In this document: positions 36,543-45,398 of the stretch, one piece after another
Numbering within the stretch: the first letter of the stretch is position 1
How the letters are laid out: each line of letters begins with the position of its first letter
NCBI GenBank assembly: GCA_947503965.1
Contig: CANNFU010000003.1
Location: 248,001 to 312,000 of the forward strand
DNA from: an uncultured Paracoccaceae bacterium
GTDB taxonomy: Bacteria > Pseudomonadota > Alphaproteobacteria > Rhodobacterales > Rhodobacteraceae
DNA length: 64,000 nucleotides
Direction of reading: 5' to 3'
Made by a program: the position numbers and the translations under genes
The notes under the pieces: model-generated
What the model was told of the DNA's origin: nothing
Databases searched by the model: none
The model's input: only the letters and a program-made list of their open reading frames with translations

Positions 36543-38126
36543 TTAGGCGGATTTTCGGGATGCTTTACCAGCCACCACATGTACCCGCTGCTTTTTCGGC
36601 AAGGTCATCACAACCCTCAACCCACCACCATCACGATCTTCCAGAACAACTGTGCCATCATGAGCCTCGACGATGGATTTCACAACGGGAAGCCCCAGAC
36701 CGGTGCCTTCGACACCCCGGCCTGACGCATTGGATCCGCGAAAGAACCGCTCGAACGCTTGCGATTTCTCTGCCTTGCTCAGCCCCGGACCGTTGTCTTC
36801 GACACGGATGATTTGCGAGGATGCGGTTTCGCTGACGGTTATCGCAATGTCGGGCCCACCATAGCGATGGGCGTTGTGCAACAATGCCAGCACCGCCTGC
36901 CGCAATCGTACCGGATCGATCAACGCCATTGACCGACGGTCGGGCATATCAACCTGTACCGGCTCTGGAAACATCGAAACAGCATCATGGACCACAAGAC
37001 GCAAATCCGTTTCGGAACGGTCAAGCCGCAGTTTGCCGGCCTCGAAACGGGCGACCGTCAGCATGTCATCGACAATCTGATTTGTATGTTTGGCAGCATC
37101 ACGGATACGCGCGAATGAGTCAGAAACCCCATCGCTCAGATCGGCGGACGTGCGCAAAGTGACGTCAGCCTCACCCAGAATAATTGCCAGTGGTGTGCGC
37201 AATTCGTGGCTGATATCGGCCATCAACTGCTTGCGATTTTCTTCGGTCAGTTCCAGCTTATCGACCGCCTGTTGCAGTTCCGCTGTGCGCTTGGCCACTG
37301 TATCTTCAAGATACCGTTTTTGTTCGGCGCGGCTTGCTTCGCGGGCGGCCAGGGCATCGGCCATGCTGTTCAGCACGCCACCCAATTGGCGAAACTCCCG
37401 GCTGCCGCCCAGATAGACTGCGCCGGAGTAATTTGCACCGCGCAAATTCTCGAGCCCCTGTTGCAAGCGGATAATCGGGCGCCTGATCTGGGCGTTGAAC
37501 GACATCAAACCGACGATCAGCACCGTGATGCCCACCAGCAGAATTGCATAGACCAACCGTGTGTTGCGCAGCCGAAAGGCACGGGCTTCATCAAGGGTCT
37601 CGTCCACCTCACTGCGTTCTTCGGCCAGCGCCGCCTCTATCTTGCGATCCAGCGCAATATCAATGTCGCCGTTGAATAGTGTGATCAGTCGATCATCGTC
37701 GATCATCGTGGCAACCGGATCCTGCGACCTGATCAGTCGATCAATTTCGACATTGATCGCCCTGACATCTGCTTCGATCTGATCCAGCAGGATCAGTTCT
37801 TCAATCTCCTCTTCGCCAACCAGTTGGATCTCACGCGCGATCACATCGCGGATGCCGGACAGGTTTCCGGCTATGGCATCCTGCAGATCAAGCACCGCCG
37901 CACCGTCCTCCTGTTCGCCGATCAACAGCACATCGCCGTACTTCTTGAACAGTCGGTAAAGGTTCCCTTCGAGTTGCAGATGCAAACCATAGGACTCCTG
38001 CGCAAGCTGTGCGCGCACATCCCATGCCCGCGACTTTTCAAGACTGTAAAGTGTCAGTCCGCCCAAACTGCCGACCAGACCGACAATAACAGCGGCGTAC
38101 ATACCAAAAAGGGTTGTCGAGCGCAT
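36543..38126 (-). CDS. Sensor histidine kinase of the second two-component system
   Basis: 527 residues from ATG 38126, with AAAGGA upstream. Membrane helices at about 7-27 and 190-210 enclose a long, mostly helical and acidic periplasmic domain (for example VGEEEIEELILLDQIEADVR), suggesting a four-helix-bundle sensor. A HAMP domain and a coiled coil follow. H-box is LMADISHELRTPLAIILGEA (H307), N-box LALLHNAHRYG, G-boxes VEDNGPGLS and GTGLGLPVV. The gene is divergent from the hydroxylase operon, and each side has an identical box in opposite orientation. Confidence 0.93.
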   Translation of the reverse strand: MRSTTLFGMYAAVIVGLVGSLGGLTLYSLEKSRAWDVRAQLAQESYGLHLQLEGNLYRLFKKYGDVLLIGEQEDGAAVLDLQDAIAGNLSGIRDVIAREIQLVGEEEIEELILLDQIEADVRAINVEIDRLIRSQDPVATMIDDDRLITLFNGDIDIALDRKIEAALAEERSEVDETLDEARAFRLRNTRLVYAILLVGITVLIVGLMSFNAQIRRPIIRLQQGLENLRGANYSGAVYLGGSREFRQLGGVLNSMADALAAREASRAEQKRYLEDTVAKRTAELQQAVDKLELTEENRKQLMADISHELRTPLAIILGEADVTLRTSADLSDGVSDSFARIRDAAKHTNQIVDDMLTVARFEAGKLRLDRSETDLRLVVHDAVSMFPEPVQVDMPDRRSMALIDPVRLRQAVLALLHNAHRYGGPDIAITVSETASSQIIRVEDNGPGLSKAEKSQAFERFFRGSNASGRGVEGTGLGLPVVKSIVEAHDGTVVLEDRDGGGLRVVMTLPKKQRVHVVAGKASRKSA

Positions 38127-38208
38127 ATGGGGTCCTTTGTCCAGAGTGTGCCGCCATGTCATCGCTTTGATCATGGCAGGCTTAGATGACACGCGCTTAT
38201 CTCAACAG

Positions 38209-38224
38209 ATGAACGTCAGATGAA
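38209..38224 (-). promoter_or_regulatory. Response-regulator box, left arm (towards the kinase gene)
   Basis: On the minus strand this reads TTCATCTGACGTTCAT, with two TTCAT half-sites 11 bases apart. It is the exact reverse complement of 38292-38307. It ends 82 bases from the kinase start. Confidence 0.6.
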
Positions 38225-38291
38225 AAAGCCTCAGCACCCGTTGCTCCGACAAGCGCCCGCCGTTCAGCATTCAGATCACCATCATCACATG

Positions 38292-38307
38292 TTCATCTGA
38301 CGTTCAT
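38292..38307 (+). promoter_or_regulatory. Response-regulator box, right arm (towards the hydroxylase operon)
   Basis: TTCATCTGACGTTCAT has TTCAT repeated with 11-base spacing, as in OmpR-family sites. It lies 86 bases before the hydroxylase ATG, almost mirror-symmetric with the left arm. The pair suggests that one regulator drives both its own genes and the operon. Confidence 0.6.
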
Positions 38308-38393
38308 GCAGGCGTCAGGCAACGTACAGTCGTTCAACCTAACTGTGGATCACGACGAGGTTTTCCACCCACTCACCACAACAGGAGTTGACC

Positions 38394-38996
38394 ATGAAAT
38401 ACTTCAAACGCATCCGAACAGATATCCCCACGCAGCCGTTTCTGGATGAAATCGCAGATGTGAGCGACGCATGGGCCGTCGCCACAGGACGTCAGGATAA
38501 GATCGCAGTACAACGCGAAGCACTGGCGATACCATTGCGCGGGCTACGCAAGTCCAAGCTATTTGGACGCAAGCGTCGCGATGTTCACGAAAGCCGCTGG
38601 ACAACCGGATCGGTCGATTATCCTCTTGCCCGCGCCTTCATCGAAGATGTGGCCGCCGAACTTGATGCGGACCTGAGCCGGGCCAAGATCGTATGCCTGC
38701 CAGCAGGACGCAAAGTGTACCCACATATCGACCGCGGAGAGTATTATAAGTTGCGCGGGCGCTATCACATGATCCTGAAATCTACGGCAGGCTCATGGAT
38801 GAAAGCAGGCGACGAAGAAATCCGGATGAACGAAGGTGAATTATGGTGGTTCGACAACAACCAAGTTCACGAAGCACATAATGATGGCGATCAGGATCGT
38901 ATTCACATCATCTTTGATCTGTTGCCCGCAGATATGCGCCAAAAGGCAGCTCATGCAACCGAGCGCGCGCGCCTGCGCATGCTGGAAGACGCGTGA
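38394..38996 (+). CDS. Aspartyl/asparaginyl beta-hydroxylase-family dioxygenase
   Basis: 200 residues from ATG 38394; the AGGAG before it decides the start. The 2-oxoglutarate/Fe(II) site is visible: H111 and D113 in VYPHIDRGEYY and distal H159 in FDNNQVHEAHNDGDQDRI, where the arginine probably binds 2-oxoglutarate. It would hydroxylate a side-chain carbon of an amino acid or peptide, or a small acid. It is first in a four-gene operon whose genes all overlap by 4 bases, divergent from a two-component system. Confidence 0.88.
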   Translation: MKYFKRIRTDIPTQPFLDEIADVSDAWAVATGRQDKIAVQREALAIPLRGLRKSKLFGRKRRDVHESRWTTGSVDYPLARAFIEDVAAELDADLSRAKIVCLPAGRKVYPHIDRGEYYKLRGRYHMILKSTAGSWMKAGDEEIRMNEGELWWFDNNQVHEAHNDGDQDRIHIIFDLLPADMRQKAAHATERARLRMLEDA

Positions 38997-39847
38997 TCGT
39001 CATGGAAAATACTGTTTTTCGTCGTGGCATTCCGGGCCTGATACCGGATGCTTGGATCGTTAATCCCGACAATATCAATGATGCGCCGCCGGTCGTTGTG
39101 GTCCACGGTATCCAACGGCAGGTTCGGGCAATGGCGGATCTGCTAAGTCGTCGCGCCGCAGAAACCGACCGCACTGTCATCCTTCCCCATTTCGACACAA
39201 CTCATTGGCCACGCTATCAGCGTGCCGCCTGCCCCAATCGGGCCGATATCGCCTTGCTGTCGTTGATGCGGCACCTGACCCGCGAAGGACGTGTTGCCAA
39301 GGGGAGATTTGATCTGTCCGGATTTTCAGGGGGTGCGCAATTTGCACATCGCTTTGCGTGGATTTACCCGGATAGCGTGGGGCGCTTGTCCTTGACTGCA
39401 CCCGGCTGGTGGACATTTCCAGATGCGCAGATCGCCTGGCCCTACGGTATCGGTTCAGCGGATGCAAAGCACCGGCTGCAGGGCTTGTGGTTGCAGGCTA
39501 ACCTCAAACCCTTTCTGGCGCGTGACATTGATGTCCGTGTGGGGTCGGAAGACACGCTGCGTGATCCCAACCTGCGCAAGGGGGCCGACATCGACGTGCG
39601 GCAAGGCCTGACCCGGGTCGACCGGGCGCGCAATTGGGCGCAGGCGATGCGTGATGCGGCACATGCGATCAATATCCCGCCGCACATCACATTTGATACA
39701 TTGCCGGGATGTGGTCACAGCTTTTCGGAATGCGTTGTTCAGGCCCAGCTAGACCGTGTCTTTATCGTTCCGGCAAAGGCGCACAGCAATGCCCCCAAGT
39801 GTCAGACATCTGACCTTCCCCATACCCTTGAAAGGAGTGCGGCATGA
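38993..39847 (+). CDS. Alpha/beta-hydrolase-fold protein
   Basis: 284 residues. It starts at GTG 38993, which overlaps the hydroxylase stop as GTGA; ATG 39002 is also possible. Oxyanion-hole strand PPVVVVHG, nucleophile elbow GFSGGAQFAHRFAW (S112) and a C-terminal histidine in LPGCGHSFSEC fit a hydrolase or acyltransferase. The substrate is unknown. Second gene of the hydroxylase operon. Confidence 0.85.
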   Translation: MIVMENTVFRRGIPGLIPDAWIVNPDNINDAPPVVVVHGIQRQVRAMADLLSRRAAETDRTVILPHFDTTHWPRYQRAACPNRADIALLSLMRHLTREGRVAKGRFDLSGFSGGAQFAHRFAWIYPDSVGRLSLTAPGWWTFPDAQIAWPYGIGSADAKHRLQGLWLQANLKPFLARDIDVRVGSEDTLRDPNLRKGADIDVRQGLTRVDRARNWAQAMRDAAHAINIPPHITFDTLPGCGHSFSECVVQAQLDRVFIVPAKAHSNAPKCQTSDLPHTLERSAA

Positions 39848-40905
39848 CCGATCTTTCCCGACTGAATGCAACCTTCACAAATCCTGCCGCAGGCGCAAAA
39901 TGGGCTTTCGTAACGCGTCGTGTGTGCCGCGATGAAGTTGTCCGCCTGCTGCCAGATGTCACGAGTGCACGCGCCGGCGATCTGGTTCTTGCCGATGTGA
40001 CCCGGATCGGAAATCACAAACGCCTGCAACTGGCTGATGGACGCTTTTCACCACTTTGGCCGGGGGATCGCATCGTGGTCACCTGTGGTGATCGCTTTGC
40101 CGCCGACCAGTTCGAAGGGCACGCCATTCTTGGCGACGGTCTTGCGGATCTACTGGCAGGTGGCGGCGTTGCCGGAAAGGCAGTATCGCGACACGACAGG
40201 ATCGGGCGTCCCACACAAATCAAAATCCTCGGGCGTCTGGTCGGACCAGAAGGAAAACCGATCACATTGCTTGATTTTGCGGTACCTGACCTGCCGACCC
40301 GAAGGCCTGCGTTGACGATTGGCATCTTGGGAACTGGTATGAATGCAGGCAAAACAGCAGCTGCAGCAGGCGTGATCAACGGGTTCGCCCGCCTCGGACG
40401 CCGGGTTGCCGCGATCAAGGCCACAGGCACCGGTGCATTCGGTGATATGCATGAATACGAAGCTGCGGGTGCCGTAAAAACACTGGACTTCACAGATGCC
40501 GGCATGGCCTCGACCTATCGCCAACCGATCAAAGAGGTCGAACGTGCAATCGACACATTGATCAGCCATACGGCAGATTGCGACATGGCCGTCATAGAGT
40601 TGGCAGACGGTGTCCATCAGGTCGAGACGGCGACGTTGCTGTCCCAGTCAGAGTGGCCACAACGATTTGACGCGCTGCTGCTTGCGGCCCCGGATGCAAT
40701 GGCTGCCCAAGGCGGTCTTGCATGGCTGGCCGCACGCGGTCTGACGCCAATTGCGCTGTCAGGTTTAATGACCCGCGCACCAATCTGCGTCGCAGAGGCA
40801 GCAAAAACCGGGCTGCCGGTGTTTGATCGCTACGAACTTGGCGACCCGGCAACGGCCATGGCGCTCAGCAATATGATCGAAGACGCAAAGCTGCGCGCAG
40901 CATGA
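39844..40905 (+). CDS. DUF1611-like P-loop protein
   Basis: 353 residues with no membrane segment. The N-terminal half is alpha/beta with a small SH3-like region (residues 45-75). The C-terminal half has a dethiobiotin-synthetase-like P-loop, GILGTGMNAGKTAAAAG (163-171), followed by RVAAIKATGTGAFGDMHEYEAAGA. This layout resembles DUF1611, a family that as I recall includes DgcN, a D-glutamate N-acetyltransferase, and dethiobiotin-synthetase/MobB-like NTPases. So it could be an N-acyltransferase or an ATP-dependent ligase. Third gene of the operon with ATGA overlaps on both sides. Confidence 0.7.
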   Translation: MTDLSRLNATFTNPAAGAKWAFVTRRVCRDEVVRLLPDVTSARAGDLVLADVTRIGNHKRLQLADGRFSPLWPGDRIVVTCGDRFAADQFEGHAILGDGLADLLAGGGVAGKAVSRHDRIGRPTQIKILGRLVGPEGKPITLLDFAVPDLPTRRPALTIGILGTGMNAGKTAAAAGVINGFARLGRRVAAIKATGTGAFGDMHEYEAAGAVKTLDFTDAGMASTYRQPIKEVERAIDTLISHTADCDMAVIELADGVHQVETATLLSQSEWPQRFDALLLAAPDAMAAQGGLAWLAARGLTPIALSGLMTRAPICVAEAAKTGLPVFDRYELGDPATAMALSNMIEDAKLRAA

Positions 40906-42551
40906 GCCGCCGCCCCACCATTCTGGGGCAAAGACGCTGGATCGGCGTGGGTATTCTCGTCGGTCTGGCGCTTGGGCAGGCTGCGACCATGGTCGTGACT
41001 GCCTTTGCCACCCGCGATGTGTTTATGTTCCTGCGCGACGGGACCACCGCACCGCCACTGGGCGCGCTTTTCGCGATCGCTGCGGCGGGGTCTATTCTGT
41101 TCGCATTGCGCGCATTTGAAGGGAAAGTGGCCGAACGGACCGGGCAAAGCTATGCCGCCGATATCCGCGAAGCCCTGTTCAAGCACATAACGCGCATGCC
41201 AACCAGCGCCATCGCGCGACGCCGGTCAGGCGCGCTTGCCCTGCGTTACGTGGGCGATCTGACAGCATTCAAAGGCTGGGTGTCTCGCGGGCTGGCGCGG
41301 TTGATCTCTGCCTCCATTACAATCCCGGCGGCGTTTCTTGTTCTATACATCTTGGAACCATGGTTGTTTCTTGCAGCACTGGTCCCCATTGCGGCGGTCA
41401 TGATCGGTATCGTGCTGCTCGGCAGCCCCCTGGGCATGGCTCATGCAGAGTTGCGCAGCAAAAGGGCGCGACTGGCCGCATCAATGGCGGAACGTCTGCC
41501 GCAAGGAATTGCTTTGCGGCGGTCCGGCCGGATCAAGACAGAACTAAAGCTCTTAAGTCGCAAGTCCGAAGAAATTATCGATGCCGCCGTGCATCGCGCA
41601 TCGCTGGCCGCGACAGTTCGCGCCCTGCCAGATGCGGGATCGGGCATTGCAAGCGCGATCTGTCTTTATGTCTGTATGCAATTGAATCTGGGCATCCCTG
41701 ACGCGGTGGCAGCTCTGACGGCGCTTGCGCTTGTTGTCTGGCCTCTGCGCCATCTGGCTGATGTGACTGACCGGCGCCGCGCCTATGTGGTGGCGTCCGA
41801 TAAACTGGACATGCTGATGACGGCGCCCCGCTTGCCTGTTCATAAAAAGGTCAAAGCCGTTCGGGAACAGCCCGCAATTTTGATCCGCAGCACAGTCTTG
41901 CCAGGATTGCAGCCGCTTGACGCAAAGCTGTCGCGCAGCACCTTAAGCCGGTTAGATGGCCCAGAGGGCTGCGGGAAAAGCACGCTGCTTCTGGCGTTGG
42001 CCGGGTTCGAAACGCAACCGCCCGCAAGACAGTTCACCGTTCTGGGTGTCAATCCCGTTGCTCTTCGGACCGGTCAGGTTCTTTACCTTGGCCGCCATAC
42101 CCCCCAGCTAAAAGGTTCGCTGCGGCGTGACGCGACACTGGGCATCGGTCGTTCTGTCACCGACACAGAGATTATCGGCGCGCTGCACGATGCCGGGTTG
42201 CAAGACATGCTCGCGCGGATCGGTGGATTGGACGGCAAGATTGCTGAAGGCCGCCGCAATCTGACCGCCAGCGAACAGATACGCATACATCTGGCCCGCG
42301 CACTTCTTTCACGACCAGAGCTTGCGCTGATCGACGCGGACGAAATCGGTCTGGACGGTGATAATCTGATGCAATTGCTGGATTACATGGATCGGATCAA
42401 TGCTGCCGGTTTGATCGTAACGTCAGACCCAACAGCATTAGACCGACTGACGGCGTCTTTTCAGATGCGAACTGCAAAAGAAAAGGGCGACAACGGACGG
42501 GAGACTGTGCCAGGTAGAGACGATGTTTCGGTCACTGGCGCAACGTCGTGA
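40902..42551 (+). CDS. ABC exporter-like protein with a degenerate ATPase domain
   Basis: 549 residues. A membrane domain (about 10-300, five to six helices) is fused to a nucleotide-binding domain. Walker A is intact (GPEGCGKST, 353-361), but other motifs deviate: Q-loop position YLGR instead of YVSQ, signature LTASE instead of LSGGQ, alanine (A479) at the catalytic glutamate after LALID, and no H-loop histidine (VTSDPTALD). It looks like an exporter-type half-transporter with lowered or lost ATP hydrolysis, perhaps working with a partner subunit. Last gene of the hydroxylase operon. Confidence 0.75.
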   Translation: MSRRPTILGQRRWIGVGILVGLALGQAATMVVTAFATRDVFMFLRDGTTAPPLGALFAIAAAGSILFALRAFEGKVAERTGQSYAADIREALFKHITRMPTSAIARRRSGALALRYVGDLTAFKGWVSRGLARLISASITIPAAFLVLYILEPWLFLAALVPIAAVMIGIVLLGSPLGMAHAELRSKRARLAASMAERLPQGIALRRSGRIKTELKLLSRKSEEIIDAAVHRASLAATVRALPDAGSGIASAICLYVCMQLNLGIPDAVAALTALALVVWPLRHLADVTDRRRAYVVASDKLDMLMTAPRLPVHKKVKAVREQPAILIRSTVLPGLQPLDAKLSRSTLSRLDGPEGCGKSTLLLALAGFETQPPARQFTVLGVNPVALRTGQVLYLGRHTPQLKGSLRRDATLGIGRSVTDTEIIGALHDAGLQDMLARIGGLDGKIAEGRRNLTASEQIRIHLARALLSRPELALIDADEIGLDGDNLMQLLDYMDRINAAGLIVTSDPTALDRLTASFQMRTAKEKGDNGRETVPGRDDVSVTGATS

Positions 42552-42610
42552 CCTGACAAAACCGCATAAACGGCGCATAGCACGCGCAAATCTACGATCA
42601 CGGCGTGGGG

Positions 42611-44134
42611 CTAGAGCGGCGTTTTTGAGAACACCTCGCGATAGCGGTCGCGCAGCAGATTCTTCTGGACCTTTCCCATCGTGTTGCGGGGCAGTTCATC
42701 AATGACCAACAATTTGCGCGGATGCTTGAACCGGGCGAGCGCGTCGCGCACGGCTTCGGCGATTGCATCTGGATCGGGGGTTGCACCGGGCTCTGGCACC
42801 AAAATGCCCAAAACCGTTTCGCCGAAATCCGCGTGCGGCACGCCGATCACGGCGCTTTCGAGCACGCCGGGCTGCGCATCAAGCACCAGTTCAATTTCTT
42901 TCGGATAGATGTTGTAACCGCCCGAGATGATCAGATCCTTGTCCCGCCCCACAATATGGACATAACCGTCTTCATCGATCCGCCCCAGGTCGCCCGTAAT
43001 GAAAAAACCATCCGGTCGCAGCTCTTCCGCGGTCTTTTCCGGCATCTGCCAGTAGCCTTTGAACACGTTCGGCCCGCGTACCTCGATCACGCCAACCTCG
43101 CCTTGCGGCAACTCGGCGCCGGTCTTGGGATCACACACTTTCAGGTCTACACCCGGCAGTGGAAAGCCGACCGTGCCCGCCCGGCGTTCGCCATCATAGG
43201 GGTTGGACGTGTTCATATTGGTTTCGGTCATGCCATAGCGTTCAAGAATACGATGACCCGTGCGCCCCTCGAACTGGATATGCGTTTCGGCCAAAAGCGG
43301 GGCAGAGCCGGAAATGAACAGCCGCATGTCGCGCACCAGATTGCCGGTGAACCGGTCGTCATCCAGAAGGCGGGTGTAAAAGGTCGGCACGCCCATCATC
43401 ACCGTGGCCAGTGGCAGTTTTTCGATCATCAGATCGACGTCGAATTTCGGCAGAAAGATCATCGCGCCGCCTGCAATCAGCGTCACGTTCGTTGCCACGA
43501 ATAGGCCGTGAGTATGAAAGATCGGCAATGCGTGCAGCAGGATGTCGTCAGCGTCGAAACGCCAATGCTCGACCAGGGTGCGCGCGTTCGACAGAAGGTT
43601 GGTTTGCGTCAGCATCGCGCCTTTTGATCGGCCTGTTGTGCCGGATGTGTAAAGAAACGCGGCCAGATCATCCGCAGCGCGTGCCACGGTCGGGTAGGTC
43701 TCAGACTGCCCTTCGGCGCCGTCCATCAGGCTGCCAGTGCCGTCGCCGTTCAGTGTCAGCAGCTGCGCATCAAGCCCGCTGGCAACCGGTCGAAGCCCAT
43801 CCGCCCCCGCGCTGTCACAGATGACCACCCGCGCGCCGCTGTTTTCGATGAAATAGGTCAGTTCATCGACGGTGTAGGCGGTGTTCAGCGGTAGAAACAC
43901 AAGCCCAGCCTGCGTGCAGGCAGCGTAAAGCGCCAGCGCCTCGGGCGATTTTGCGACCTGTGCGGCAAGGCGGTCACCAGGTTGCAGGCCTGCCTTGGTC
44001 AGGACATGCGCGATCCGCGCCGCTAACCCCAGAAAGGCATCATGGGTGACAATCTGGCCATCGGCCAAATGAAGAAACGGCGTCGTCTTGCCTGCATGGA
44101 TGCCGAAAAGTGCGTCGTAGAGTGGATTTGTCAT
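42611..44134 (-). CDS. matB: Malonyl-CoA synthetase
   Basis: About 507 residues from ATG 44134. AMP-ligase signature is LYTSGTTGRSKGAMLTQTNL, then ERYGMTETNMN, the hinge GRDKDLIISGGYNIYPKEIE and the catalytic lysine in LPRNTMGKVQKNLLRD. The arginine-containing MNTSNPYDGERRAGTVGFP is typical of MatB, which converts malonate, CoA and ATP to malonyl-CoA. It follows matA by 16 bases in matPQMAB. Confidence 0.94.
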   Translation of the reverse strand: MTNPLYDALFGIHAGKTTPFLHLADGQIVTHDAFLGLAARIAHVLTKAGLQPGDRLAAQVAKSPEALALYAACTQAGLVFLPLNTAYTVDELTYFIENSGARVVICDSAGADGLRPVASGLDAQLLTLNGDGTGSLMDGAEGQSETYPTVARAADDLAAFLYTSGTTGRSKGAMLTQTNLLSNARTLVEHWRFDADDILLHALPIFHTHGLFVATNVTLIAGGAMIFLPKFDVDLMIEKLPLATVMMGVPTFYTRLLDDDRFTGNLVRDMRLFISGSAPLLAETHIQFEGRTGHRILERYGMTETNMNTSNPYDGERRAGTVGFPLPGVDLKVCDPKTGAELPQGEVGVIEVRGPNVFKGYWQMPEKTAEELRPDGFFITGDLGRIDEDGYVHIVGRDKDLIISGGYNIYPKEIELVLDAQPGVLESAVIGVPHADFGETVLGILVPEPGATPDPDAIAEAVRDALARFKHPRKLLVIDELPRNTMGKVQKNLLRDRYREVFSKTPL

Positions 44135-44150
44135 ATCGCGCGTCGTTTCC

Positions 44151-45398
44151 TCAGGCTGCGGCTTTGCGGGCCGCGGCAGCCAGTGCACGCACCTCAGCCG
44201 AGGCTGTGACCTGATGATCGACCGCAAAGCGTTCGTGGTTCTGCGATACTTTTGCGAGGTCGTAAAGGTAATTGACCATGGCACCACGCGATTGGGCGAG
44301 CCCCTTTTCCGACAGATCGGCATTTGCACTAACCTGATGGATCAGCGCGCCGTTGCCCAGGTGAAAGCGGGCCACAGGGTCGCGCGGCAGACCATCGCGC
44401 CGTTTGACATCCAGCAGATAATGCGCGGCAAGGCTACGAATGCGGTCGTCCTCCTCCGGCGTGACCGCATCATCGGTTTCGGCCAGCCAATCAGCCAAGC
44501 CCGGAATGGGCGATAATGTCACGAATGTCTTCAGCCCCGGCATTTCCAAGGCAAGGTCGGCGGCCACCTGTTTGATCAGTGAGTTGCCGAACGAAATGCT
44601 CGCCAACCCGGCCTGACAGTTCGAGATCGAATAGAACACAGCCGTGTCTGCGGCCTCTGCCTCGATCATATCGCGACTTTCGGCCAACACACCCTGCACT
44701 GAACCCGGCACGCCTTGCGTCAGCGCGACCTCGACAAAGATCAGGGGCTCGTCCGGCATGGCGGGGTGAAAAAAGGCAAAGCAGCGTCGGTCAGACGGTT
44801 CGACGCGCCTGCGCAGATCGTCCCAACTGTCGATCTGATGGACCGCTTCATAGGCGATGATCTTGTCCAGGATTTGCGCCGGGCTTTCCCAGTTGATCCG
44901 GCGCAGCACCAGAAAGCCACGGTTGAACCAGCTTGCGAAAAGATGGCGAAAATCAATGTCGAGCGCCTGCAGCGTGTCGATGTCGCGGCCAAGGCGCAAA
45001 AGATCGGCGCGCATGGATACCAGCGCGCCGGTGGCCCCCGGCACCTGATTGAGCCGCCGGATCAACTCTTGACGCGGCGGCTCTGCCGCCTGCATGAAGG
45101 CGCGATAGGTGGGTTTGGTATGCGCCGTCTCATAGGCATCCAACGCCTGACGGACCCCCGCCGCATCGATGTTCATATCCCACGCAAGATGGTGAAAAAA
45201 CGCCAGCTTCGCGGCATCGTCCATTTCGGCATACCGGTTCAGAAGATTTTGCGCGACCGTCGTTCCGGAAACCTCGCCTGCCGCGCCGATCAGATCAGCC
45301 GTCAACGCCTCGATCGGTCGATCATCGCGCTGCCCGGCCCGGCCCAGCCGCTGGCGCCTTTCAAAAACGGTCGAAAGAAGATCAGCCAGCAGTGTCAT
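44151..45398 (-). CDS. matA: Malonyl-CoA decarboxylase
   Basis: 415 residues from ATG 45398. Helical N-terminal domain, then the GNAT-like catalytic domain with AFFHPAMPDEPLIFVEVALT, the serine-containing YSISNCQAGLASISFGNSLI and the histidine in ARFHLGNGALIHQVS. It decarboxylates malonyl-CoA to acetyl-CoA, so with MatB malonate is fed into central metabolism. Overlaps matM by 4 bases. Confidence 0.95.
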   Translation of the reverse strand: MTLLADLLSTVFERRQRLGRAGQRDDRPIEALTADLIGAAGEVSGTTVAQNLLNRYAEMDDAAKLAFFHHLAWDMNIDAAGVRQALDAYETAHTKPTYRAFMQAAEPPRQELIRRLNQVPGATGALVSMRADLLRLGRDIDTLQALDIDFRHLFASWFNRGFLVLRRINWESPAQILDKIIAYEAVHQIDSWDDLRRRVEPSDRRCFAFFHPAMPDEPLIFVEVALTQGVPGSVQGVLAESRDMIEAEAADTAVFYSISNCQAGLASISFGNSLIKQVAADLALEMPGLKTFVTLSPIPGLADWLAETDDAVTPEEDDRIRSLAAHYLLDVKRRDGLPRDPVARFHLGNGALIHQVSANADLSEKGLAQSRGAMVNYLYDLAKVSQNHERFAVDHQVTASAEVRALAAAARKAAA

